Under the pieces are notes generated by a model. The model was not told where the DNA came from, ran no database searches, and saw nothing but the letters and a program-made list of their open reading frames with translations. A DNA stretch of 64,000 bases, from NCBI RefSeq assembly GCF_033439725.1, contig NW_026944390.1:248001-312000 (forward strand), given 5' to 3'. This document shows, one piece after another, positions 54,360-64,000 of the stretch. The position numbers were made by a program, and so were the translations under genes. Position 1 is the first letter of the stretch, and each line of letters begins with the position of its first letter. This stretch comes from Neurospora tetraspora (Eukaryota > Ascomycota > Sordariomycetes > Sordariales > Sordariaceae).

Positions 54360-56204
54360 TCACCTAGACGGGGTGGGCACATAGTTTGCCTGATACTCCT
54401 CCACCTCATCAAGGTTCTTGTACAAGTCAATCTCCTCGGCCTTGTGGAATTTGGTCTTCTTGACGATCTTCCACACCACAAAGAGCACAGGACAAACACC
54501 GATCATGGTGTACCTAAAACCCCCACCACCAGATCTGTCAGCCGACTTGTAATCTCAAATCACCAACCGAGAGAGAGCAAACCACTTACGAGAACAAAAA
54601 CGTAGGAACGTTCCAATGCCCCGGCAAAAACACCGTATACCCTCCAACAAACGTCATAACACAGCAGCCACAAAGCCCATACCACCCCGCATACGGCTGG
54701 AACAAGCCCTTATACGGCAACGTGTCCCTGCTGATTCCCTGCGCCTTGAGCGCCGCGTACCATCTCAGATACGCGGTGCAAGTAACGCTATAGTTGATCA
54801 ACTGGCTCGCCGTCACCAAGCTAACAAACCACGAGAGCACCACGGCCGCATTATTGCTAACCTGCAGAAAAGCCAACAAGCCGATGCACAGCACGATCAT
54901 GACGCAGTAGATGGGCACTCCGGACCGGGAGCACTTGAGCAGCGCCTTGGGCGCCTTGCCCTCGAGCGCCAGGCCGTAGAGCGAGCGAGAGGCGCAGTAG
55001 ACGTAGCTGTTGCCGGCGGAGAAGGCGGCCGTGAGCACCATGGCGTTGACTATGTCGGGGAGCACGCGGATGCGGAGCCGGTTCATGGCGACGACGTAGG
55101 GTGAGGCGGCGGCGCCAGGCGCGCCGGAGGAAAAGGCGAGTGCCATCTCGGCGTCGTTGTGAGGGACCAGGATGCCGACGGCGAGGGAGCCGAGGACGAA
55201 GAAAGCTGTGAGACGGTAGAAGACGGCGTTGAAGGCGCGGGGCATGACGACGCGGGGGTTTTCTGCTTCGCCGGCGGCCTGTGGGGTGTTAGTTTCTGTG
55301 GTGTTCTTTACTTCAATCATGTAAAGGGGTACGTACCATGGCAACGTAATCCGGACCAGCAATGGTAAAGCTCGCCTGAATCAAGCATTGAAGGAAACCC
55401 AACCAGCGACCAAGTGATCCAGTGTAATACAACTCGGTAAAGGCGCCAGGTTCTTTCCAATACCTGAACCCAAACCGGTCTCCCAGTGGATTTCCGCCCA
55501 CCATCACGACGAAGGTGAAGATGAGCAATCCCACGATGAGAAGAAACTTGCCCAGCGCCGCCCAGAACTCGGTTTCACCATACCACTTCACAGCCAACAG
55601 GTTGACCAATCCGTAGATCACAAGGGTGATGGCAATAATGCCGCCAACCGGTACAGCATCGCTCCAGTAGTGAATAATAATGTTGCAAGCGGTGATTTCG
55701 AAGGGCACCAGGGCTGCTTCGAAGATGAAGAAGTTCCAGCCAGCAGCGAATCCAAAGGCCTCGTCAACGTAACGGCCAGCAAAGCGGATGAAGGGCGAGG
55801 AGATGGGCAGGTAGGTGACCATTTCGGCCATGCACATGGTGATGGCGAGGATGAAGGTACACCAGATGGTGAAAGCCAGGAACAAGCTGGCAGGTCCTCC
55901 GTTTAGGAGACCCTTGCCGATCTGGACGTAGAAGGCCGTACCAATGGTACCTCCAATGCCTGTTTTTTTGTGATTCGTGTTAGTCAGGTCAGTCGATGAA
56001 GACAAGGGGGGATAGACTCTAACCGATCAGCTGGATATGGCGCGACTTGAGCTTCCGATGGGTTTTGTCGCCATGGCCACTGCTGGACAAGGATGCGAGC
56101 ACCTCACGGTGAATGTCGCTTCCAGAACCAGCGCCCTTCTCAGCATCGGCTGTCTTGAAGGTGTTTGGGGGCCGTCCCTCGATATTAGATCCGGTTGATA
56201 ACAT
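54360..56204 (-). CDS. Amino-acid permease (yeast amino-acid transporter family)
   Basis: Four exons (56204-56024, 55959-55337, 55278-54590, 54513-54360) with introns of 64, 58 and 76 nt encode 548 residues. A hydrophilic N-terminus of about 55 residues ends at the first membrane helix HIQLIGIGGTIGTAFYVQIG, the standard opening of the family. FIRFAGRYVDEAFGFAAGWN, the FTIAGPDYVAM helix before the second intron and the ENPRVVMPRAF motif are typical, and about twelve membrane helices can be drawn. It imports an amino acid by proton symport at the plasma membrane; the exact substrate is not readable. Exon 4 ends at TGA directly after TCTAGG. A further splice at that GTGAGC is possible and would change only the tail. 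A TGATAA site (56576-56581) lies upstream on the plus strand, compatible with GATA-type nitrogen control. Confidence 0.9.
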
Positions 56205-58197
56205 CGTTGCTTCTGGGCAAGATGTCCAGGGGCGAATGGGTCACAGTATATAGACTCCGATATTCGTTTTGTGTACTCTCAGTCACTTTGTATGGTGGGT
56301 GGAAAGATTTGCTTGAGAAGTAGAGAGAAGAACTCGACAACGAATATCATTTGGGGTAAGATTCGTAAGAGTCGAAGTTTGGTTGACAGGAGAATGATGT
56401 AATCCAGAGCAAGTGGCTTTGCCTGCTCTGGCAGTTCTTATTCCAAGTGGTTGTGGACGAGGAGGTGGTTCGTTGAAGGACTTGAAGCTACAGATATTCC
56501 AGGGAGAGAGAAATGGGAGAGCCCTTGAGGTATAAAAAAGTCGTCGACAGAATAAAGTTGGTGGCAGGTGGTGGTTGATAAAGTCATGCGTTCTTGTGAC
56601 ATGTGCTTCCTTGGCAAGGGTACAGCAAGTCATACAACAGGCCGCATTCAGAGGCAGACCCTGCAGAACGGCGTCGTCCGTATCCCAGCCAGCCACTGGT
56701 GGCGACGAGAACAGTGTAGCTCAAAGTCTTTGTTGATACCACCCTGTGAATGTTTCGAGCCTTCGAATGATCAGAGGATGGAAGAAAGCTTCATTGGCGA
56801 TCGTCTCACTCGTCTCACTCTTTTGCTCTCGGCCGGTTTGTGGCTGTCTGTAGCTGCTATGTAGCTGCAGTTTTTGTAGGCGTATGTAGCAGCAGCATTG
56901 CAGACCTCAGCTCTCTTTGACAGCGGTAACTGACTGCCTCACAGCGTTCCAGCTTACATGTGAAAAACACTGTCCCATCCCCTGGTCTTTGCGTGCTTTG
57001 CGTCCTTGGCCGGGCTGTACGGCATGTTGGAGCCATCCGCCCTTAGGGCCGGGGAAGAGTCCTCGAACGGCATGTGTTTACCGAGTATGCCCGACCCCGG
57101 GCCGGGGCCATGACCGGACTGTCTGCGGAAGGGTGGCCGTAGGGAGAGGTTTGTCGGTCAATATCTGAAGCCAAGTCGGTGGATGGTGGACATCCGAGGT
57201 TGCATCGTTCGGACTCACGGCCTGTCTCATTGTCCAATGAGCATCCTTATTTAACATGAGCGTTTTTAGGGGCAACCCAGAAATTCGGGCCTTGTTTTGT
57301 GGATCGAGCCAATGCTTGAGTGGACTTGGCCCTGGGGAGCTCTAGGAGCCTGGGGAAGGTTGGGGAAAGGCGTGGGATGAAGCTGTGCGACCGTTGCCTT
57401 GTGCAACGCTGTGGCTCAAGCCTCAGCTGTTCGAGATGTTTGAGATCTCTATCTCCAGCTGACTGAACCCGATTAATGTAATCTCCAAATGAACGAGAGG
57501 ATTACGTCCAGTTACAGTCAAAGTCCGGTGGATTGTGGTTTCGACATATCTGCCGGGGACGGGGGATCGGTAGGACGTCGAAGTGGGTGCAACCAGACCG
57601 GACTGACTCAGCATCATCAGTGGCTGCGGCTGGAACTCTTTCTCAACTTCGCTGTAGAAGCCATGATCGACGTTGTAAAAGGCGGGGGGGTTTCGGTTTC
57701 AGTTTCGTCTGGCTTTACATCCAATCATACTGATATCCAAGGACGATTGGCGTTGTTGAAGTCTTTGTTGTCATCGAAAATAAACAATGGTGGTCTGAAG
57801 CGAGGGGTGCACGGGCCCAAGCTTCCGTCCATCCTAGCACAGTGTCTTGAATGACGAAAAGTAGTTGACACACTGTACACCCCAGGCTGCCGCAGGCCCG
57901 CAGCCCAAACGGTTCACGGCGGGGACGCGACAGCGACACTGGAACTACAGAAGCTGCCACCAGCAACCGAATCAATCATGACCAATTGAAGCTTTTCGTC
58001 CTCTCAATAACACATTGACCAACATCTCGATAGCGAGCGAGGGCAACGCCGACTTCCAGGCTTATACAACTTCCACTACAGGTTGACGACAGCCATAACA
58101 ACCAGCCGATCTCTTCCTCATTTACCCCGCCGTCAATCAGTTATCACCAAACACAACCGGGAGTCGCAACGAGTTCACGACCAAAAAGTCCGAAACC
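56205..58197. promoter_or_regulatory. Divergent region between permease and csn6
   Basis: 1.99 kb shared by two divergent genes. GATA cores occur in the permease half. GC-rich sequence around 57000-57130 shows repeated GGGCCGGGG/CCGGGCC segments. No gene or RNA gene was identified. Confidence 0.4.
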
Positions 58198-59689
58198 ATG
58201 GCCGTCGCTACGGTCAACCCGTTGATGTCGACCCAAAAGTCAGACAGCAGCCTACAAGTAGCTCTACACCCACTGCCCATCCTCGAGATTTCCGACTACA
58301 TCACACGCAGCTACCTGCGCGGCTACAAGGGCGCCATCGTGGGTGCCCTCATCGGCCAGCAAAATGGCCGTCAGATCACCATCGAGCACAGCTTCTCTGT
58401 CAAGACGGAACACACTGGCCAAAATTACAAGGTTGATTCGGAATGGTTCACGGCTCGTCTGGAACAAAGTCAGTTGCCCTATAATAACACTTGTGCGCAG
58501 CTCCAAGCAGTACCACTGACACACAGATTCTCCCTCTACAGTGAAAGCCGTCCACAAGGATCGTGCCCTCGACTTTGTCGGATGGTACACCCTAGTGCCC
58601 AAGAGCGGTCCTACCGACGCCCATCTCCCAATACACAACTACTTTTACTCACAAAACGAGTCCGCCGTGCTTCTTGGCTTTCACATCCAAGAAATCCTGA
58701 ACCCCGTGGCTGGCGACCCCCTACCTTTGACGATATACGAGAGCAACCTGGAGGTGGTCGATGGCGCCGAGACCAGTACTACGGAAGCAGAAGGCGACGA
58801 CAAGGAGATGAAGGATGTCGCAGCCGAGCCCTCAAGATCAATCAAGTTCCGGGAACTTCCTTACACCACAGAAACGGGTGAAGCCGAGATGATCGCCCTG
58901 GAATTCGTGCGGGAAGGTGGCAGCGCAAACGTTACCTCTGCCACAACAGCCACCGAGGATGAGGGCTCCGACAAGCCTCTCATGAAGAAGGTTGTCGACA
59001 CAGTCAAGGGCAGCAAACGACGCGCCGTGAGCTCAGAGGATACAGCCGAAGCACCCACAACGAGTAGCGCCGCCAAAGGAGCCGCAACAAACAACAGAGA
59101 CGCCAACCTCACCAAGCCCGAACTAGATTACATGTCGGCTCTCCAAGCCAAATACAATGCCGTCCAGATGATGAAGAAGCGACTCGACACCGTCATCTCC
59201 TACCTCCAACGCCTACCCCCCGATTACCTTCCCAGCCAACAAACCGAATCTGCGGCGGAGGGCACCCAGCCCCAATACACCGTTCCATCGAACAAGATCC
59301 TTCGCCAGATCCAAGCGCTGGTGACCAACGTCCAGCTAGCCATGTCCAACTCGACGACTTCAGGAGGGCAAGGACAACGAGAGAAGGAGACGGATCTCGG
59401 CGCGCTAGAAAAGGAGCTGCTCAAGGAAACAAACGACGTCAGGCTCGTCGAGCTGATTGCCGACTTGATGAGCAGCGTGAAGGACATGAAGGAGGTGGGA
59501 AAGAAGTTCCATGTGGTCGAAACGGCTAAGAATAACAAGCGGCGCGAACAGGAACCACACGGACCAGGAGGGTTTAATCCCAACCACCCGGGCGGGATGA
59601 TGAGAGAGCACGCCGGCTCGGTTGGCGAGGGGTCTGGTTCTGGTTCGGGTCCTGGTGATTTGGCTAGGTTCAATCTTTTGTCGGGCTAG
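58198..59689 (+). CDS. csn6: COP9 signalosome subunit 6
   Basis: Exons 58198-58468 and 58542-59689 with a 73-nt intron (GTCAGT...CTACAG) encode 472 residues. The N-terminal MPN domain has VALHPLPILEISDY (21-34), VGALIGQQNGRQITIEHSF and, after the splice, VGWYTLVPKSGPT. As in CSN6 generally, the zinc-binding JAMM residues (ExnHxHxxxD) are not present, so it is a structural partner of CSN5 rather than a protease. A Ser/Thr/Glu-rich middle is followed by the C-terminal helices (DYMSALQAKYNAVQMMKKR) that bundle in the complex. The complex removes Nedd8 from cullins in the nucleus. The end is Gly/Ser-rich and longer than in animals. The splice restores MKAVHKDRALDFVGWY, conserved in fungi. Confidence 0.92.
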
Positions 59690-61290
59690 AAGGCTGAATA
59701 CGAAGACTTCGATGTTTATTGAGTAATCGTTGGCTTTGCGACTCGAATTTCACCCTCACTTGCTACCTTGCTTGTGGCTCGGGAAGCTGGCTAGCTTTTA
59801 TTGGGTTGGCGTCGATAGCCAAGCTATGGCACATCGCCTGTGCTACAATGTCTAGGAAAGTTGCGGGCATTAATTACTGGCTGGGATAGGCTTACAATGG
59901 TATATCGCGCCCGTATGCAGGAGGGAGCGAGTTTCGATCCCTTATTGACACTGGTGTGGATAACCGATAGATGCTGCTGCTGGAGTATTATTATGATGCA
60001 TGACGACGATGACAAAAACAATAGATGAGGGAAAGCTACTTATTAGGGGAGGGGGCTGGGCCACGCTCGGCTCAAAGAAGAAAGAAGCCGTTCGGTAGCA
60101 CTTAGTTAGGAGACTCCGATAATGAAAGTTACATACATACATAACCATAAGCCAGTCAGCTGCCATGAGTGCTTCTGGTTATCCAACAGGTCAAGCTGCC
60201 CCCAGAAATCCTGTTATTCGTTCATACCATTGCGGCCTGAGTTAATTAACTCTTCGCTTCTATCTTTCTTGTGTCTACTTATTGAAGCCGTCAGATTCAC
60301 TTTCCTTCTGCCAGATTTTTTTCAGTACCTAGGTAGGGTAGGTAGCTGGATTCTGGTTTGTTTCCGCGGGACTTTAACGTACCTTACTTGGGCTTTTCAA
60401 AGCCGACCAATGTGACGTTTGAGGTTTAAGATAGTGAGGGGGTTGAAAGATGAATCTACACAGTATAGGCGGAAATCGAAAGAAGATACTACTACTAGCA
60501 ACCATTTTATGGAACATGGGAATGAGACGGGAAAAATAAGGAAGAAGAAGAAGAATGGATGGTGGAAGGTGAGGGCAGCAGATGATGGAGAAACGACAAG
60601 GTGAAGAAAGCAAAGAAACAACCATTCACAAGTGTAAGGCATGCGAAGGAACATGAGAGAAATGAATGATGATACAATACAGATGCTTGGAAGCTAGACC
60701 GTCAAAGAGTAATACCTCTAGGGTGGTGTTTGAACTCGAATATTGATGCCGTCTAGTTTATGATCTTTGTTGTTGTTTTGCACAATGTAACAGAAGGGTT
60801 CTTTCCACACCCAAACGATGTTATCGTCATATACCTCACTTCACCTCACCTCACCTTCCCATCCGTGAATTGCTCATGCTGTCATCACCATCATCGTCAT
60901 CATCATTCACTACATGTCCTAACTGAAAATACTCTCCCCCGCCTGTCGTGTCTTCCCCTAAAACTTGCCAATCGCCTGACATATCATTTACACCCGCATT
61001 AGAAAATACTGATAACCTTCACCACCTTCACTATATCATCCTCTCCCCGACCCCAACAATAACCTCTGATAACCCACCGATCCAGCCCTCTTCCTCCTCT
61101 CCCGTCCATTCTCACCCCCTCCGCTGACTACCGCAGCTTTCCCGCCCTTCAAGCTCCCACCTGCACTACTCCCGCTTCGACTCATATACCCTCCGCTCCT
61201 AGCGTTATTCTCTTGTTGATATCCCAGCAGTCCCCCCGAAGCGTCCCTACCAAGTCTGCTAGCAGTCCGCCCCGGGGTGACTTGCGCGAT
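59690..61290. other. Convergent intergenic region
   Basis: 1.6 kb between the 3' ends of csn6 and vps17. CCTCACTTCACCTCACCTCACC near 60836-60857 is a short repeat. No gene supported. Confidence 0.45.
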
Positions 61291-63415
61291 TCAAAAGGTG
61301 CTCGTGGCCAACCGACTCGCCGCGTTCCTGGCATCCACTCTATCCTCATCGTCCTCCTCCGGCAGACCCACCAAGCTGCCTGCGGCACCCCTCGCGCCGC
61401 CGCTGCCCGGTCTCTCCGGGTCCTCGCCACCAGCTTCCTCCCCTTCCACGCCGCCGGCACCAACACCCAGAACGCTACCGGCCATGAAGCTACCGGATAT
61501 GCTCCTGGCGCCGCTGACTGAGCCGGCCTCGCCGAGTCTCGCGCGCGGGACGCCGCTCCACGCGTCGCCCTTGGGTCCCTGACTGGCCGCCAGACTGGCG
61601 CGGCGGACGGTGGGGTGCGACTCGCGGCCGAGGCGGGACAGACCGCCGCTGGAGTCGATGGCGCGGATGTCGGGCCGGACGCTCTCGAGCAGGGCCAGGG
61701 TGCGGCGCTCAGCCTCGATCTGGCGGAGCACGTACTCGCGGATGGACAGGCGCATGTCGGCGGCGGTGCGGGCGAACCACTTGCGGCGCTCGTGCACCAG
61801 GTTCTGGGTGACGCGGGTGGTCTTGTGCTGGAGGGTCGATTCGGCGTCCTGGGCGTCGCGAAGGGCGGCGATAGCCTCGTCGACGCGCTCGCGGCGCACG
61901 TTGGACGAGGATTTGAGCCGGTCGGCGGCGTGGAGCTTACTACGGGTGACCTCCTGGGCTTGGAGAAGCTCGCGCATGAGGATCTGCCGGTTGGTGAGGG
62001 TTTCCTTGACGATGAAGGCGTCGCTGGAGTGGTACTGGAAGGGGTCACCGATGGTGGTGGCCTCGGCGGTGGCTTGGGCGGCGTGTAGGTCACCGACGGT
62101 CTGGAGGACTTTGCCGAGCTTGCGGTAGGCGTTCGAGAGACCGGCATGAGGCTCTTGGATGTGCATGTTCGAGAGCTTGATGCCGTAGTCAGCTTCGACA
62201 AGGCCGAGACCTGGAACAGGGACAAAGGTTAGTAACTACAGTAGAAATCTTTCCCTAAGGCGGTGGAAGAAGCTCATACCTCTGCGGGTCTTGACCAGTT
62301 TATCAACCTTATGTCCAGCATCCATGGCACCTAGGTAGAACAACTTGACAATAGGGCGAGCCTCCTGCAACTCGGGGGTATCATCGGGTGGAGGAGCAAA
62401 CTGCTTCAGGATCTTGCGGCGCACACCAGTCGCAGGCTGCTTCTTCTTGACCATAGGGCTGTAACCAAAGTCACTCTCGGTAAAGAGGACCATTTCGTCA
62501 TCCCTCATCAAAACCTCGTTGCTGCAGACATAGTTGAACCAGCGCTGCATCAGCGCCTTGACACGAGCCTCGTCCTCGTCGGTTCCGGCACCGGCAGAGG
62601 TGAGCGCTGGCGGCACAGCAGGTACAATGGCCTCGGGGTTCGCGGATATGAGGTGCTCAGCGAGCTTGATGAACTCGGAGTGTAGGCGCCGAACATCACG
62701 GTACTGCGTGGTACGGAAACTGGGTAGATTCGTCTGTCACTCAAGTTAGCGCGGATCAAGCGCATTGGCTGTAGGCAAACAGAGGTCATACGTGAACATC
62801 AAATCTCAGAATAGGGTCCTTGCGGCCGGTACGTTCGAGTCCAGTAATCTTAGCCTGTAACTTGAATTGCGGTTGCGGTCTCCGGAATTGTTGCTGTACT
62901 CGCTGGTCTGGTGAGTATTGCTGTTGCTGGGGTGGCGGCTGCTGCTGGTATTGCTGATATTGTTGCTGTTGCTGTTGCTGCTGCTGCTGCTGATGGGGCG
63001 GGTACTGGGGGTGTTGTTGTTCTGGCGATTGCTGATGCTGTCCGTACTCGTTTTGCGGCTCTTGGTGCGACTCTGTCTGAGACTGCGGAATGGCCTCGCC
63101 TTGGCTGTCATCGGTCGAGTGTGAAGTCTGGTTCTCCTGCTGGGGTTGGCCTGAGGGAACATCGTCGGAGAACAAGGCGCCAGATTGGGACTCGGGCGCG
63201 TCAGTGGTATCATGTCGATGGAATCCATTGTCTCCGGCGCCAAAGCCACCCTCGTCATTGAGGCCATTATTCGGAGTCGGGGGCACATAGTCGTCGGGGA
63301 TGATGGTAGAGGCGAAGGTCGAACGGGTTGGCCGGGGCGATGAGCTAGGGGAGTTGCCCCAAGGAGAGCTGCCGGCGGCGTGCTCGGTGTCGTTTATCGA
63401 TGCGCTATAGTCCAT
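61291..63415 (-). CDS. vps17: Retromer sorting nexin Vps17 (PX-BAR)
   Basis: Three exons (63415-62792, 62733-62280, 62210-61291) with introns of 58 and 69 nt encode 665 residues. The first 175 residues are disordered and Gln-rich, with a run of about eleven Gln and several QQYQQ blocks. The PX domain follows (KITGLERTGRKDPILRFDVH, then FRTTQYRDVRRLHSEF) for phosphoinositide binding at endosomes. After PATGVRRKILKQFAPPPDD comes the BAR-type coiled coil (about 340-560). The last 130 residues are Gly/Ala/Ser-rich and disordered. Vps17 pairs with Vps5 in the membrane-bending part of retromer, which recycles cargo from endosome to Golgi. Both splices restore the conserved PX and RRGLGL segments. 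The C-terminal stop lies in low-complexity sequence, and an extra small intron there cannot be ruled out. Confidence 0.92.
62935..62995. repeat. CTG/TTG trinucleotide tract coding poly-Gln
   Basis: Mixed CTG and TTG triplets on the plus strand code for Gln runs in the Vps17 N-terminus on the minus strand. The mixed codons make strong length instability less likely than a pure tract would. Confidence 0.9.
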
Positions 63416-64000
63416 GATGTCTCTCGCTTTCTTAATGTTGTTCGATTTGGTTCGAGGGGATCACGGCCGGGACGGGCGATGTCGTGAAAGGCGAGGTGGT
63501 CGAGAGGAAGAAGAGGGCCAGGAGGGGGATGGTCGACGGCGTGGGCGGTCGGGATGACGTTGCTTTTGGTGAGGCCGCATACAGGCACGAAAGACCGGGG
63601 CACTCCTTATTACTGGACCGCTGCGCCAAAGCTGAAAGTGAACAGGCAACTTCCACTTGGTATAAGGTCTGTCTGCCTTTGTGTAGGATATCTATAAGAC
63701 TTGTTTTTGGAGAATTCGAGTCCTAACTTTAGATCACTCGAGATGGTCTAGCCATGGAAGATGAATGAAAATGTTCTCAACAATGTCGTTCTGGTGTTTG
63801 GCTTCAAGTTGGATTCAGCTGATGATTGGCATCCCCATCGTCTCCATCGTCCGCACCAGAAGGAAGTGGGGTTTTGCTGGGATCTGCATGTTCGGCGAGA
63901 GGTTCTAGCCCACAGCTGGCGGGCAGCTCTTGACAGCTCAAGCTTAAAGCTCAGACAGCTGGCAGTGAGCTCTAAGCTTGAAGCTTCTGAGGGCAGTTCC
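63416..64000. promoter_or_regulatory. Upstream region of vps17
   Basis: 585 bp upstream of vps17. Small open frames are uninformative. The last 90 bases are dense in AGCT, CAGCTG and AAGCTT palindromes. No other gene is seen before the window ends. Confidence 0.4.

Noticed and set aside
61182-62225. A 347-codon minus-strand frame rich in Ala/Pro/Ser
   Set aside because: It overlaps the Vps17 third exon in another frame; the Vps17 frame continues the PX-BAR protein.

Overview
The window looks like a chromosome segment of a filamentous ascomycete, most likely a Sordariomycete. Genes carry short introns (58-113 nt, GT..AG, several with CTAAC-type branch sites) and encode recognisable fungal proteins (COP9 subunit 6, retromer Vps17, a yeast-type amino-acid permease, a fungal SLATT protein). 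Two blocks, about 1-7.03 kb and 13.03-18.56 kb, are extremely AT-rich and TpA-rich while the DNA around them is balanced. This is the footprint of repeat-induced point mutation (RIP) acting on old transposons.

Layout. (1) 1-7.2 kb is a RIP-decayed transposon graveyard holding a pair of LTR-like direct repeats and an interleaved pair of inverted repeats. (2) 7.65-20.2 kb holds four sugar-phosphate enzymes: a class II aldolase, a two-domain dihydroxyacetone/erythrulose-type kinase, an RpiB-type isomerase and a divergent triosephosphate-isomerase-like protein. The kinase plus TIM-like plus RpiB-like set matches the erythritol/erythrulose catabolic genes of Yarrowia (EYK1, EYI1, EYI2) and the bacterial EryH/EryI and LerK/LerI enzymes. 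A 5.85-kb fossil Ty1/copia-type retroelement with an intact 5-bp target duplication sits inside this cluster. (3) At 21.6-22.6 kb lies an NmrA-like protein. (4) 23.0-42.2 kb carries four members of a protein family I do not recognise: three in tandem on the minus strand and a fourth, more diverged, on the plus strand. All share a phase-1 intron at the same place. An Hsp70-like ATPase and a secreted GH30 glycosidase lie between members three and four. (5) 42.6-45.8 kb encodes a 3-hydroxyacyl-CoA dehydrogenase family protein and a SLATT (two-TM effector) protein. (6) 45.8-54.3 kb is gene-poor, with a one-TM protein, a disordered protein, a small Gly-Ser repeat ORF and simple repeats. (7) 54.4-63.4 kb encodes an amino-acid permease, COP9 signalosome subunit 6 and Vps17.

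How they work together. The firmest functional unit is the tetrose cluster: erythrulose would be phosphorylated by the kinase, converted by the TIM-like and RpiB-like isomerases to erythrose 4-phosphate, and so enter the pentose phosphate pathway. The aldolase may act on a related ketose phosphate. No erythritol dehydrogenase or Zn2Cys6 regulator is visible here. The most original material is the four-member family, whose first member ends in two AT-hooks. All splice sites were read by eye, and exon chains were checked for frame by length. No database search was possible.
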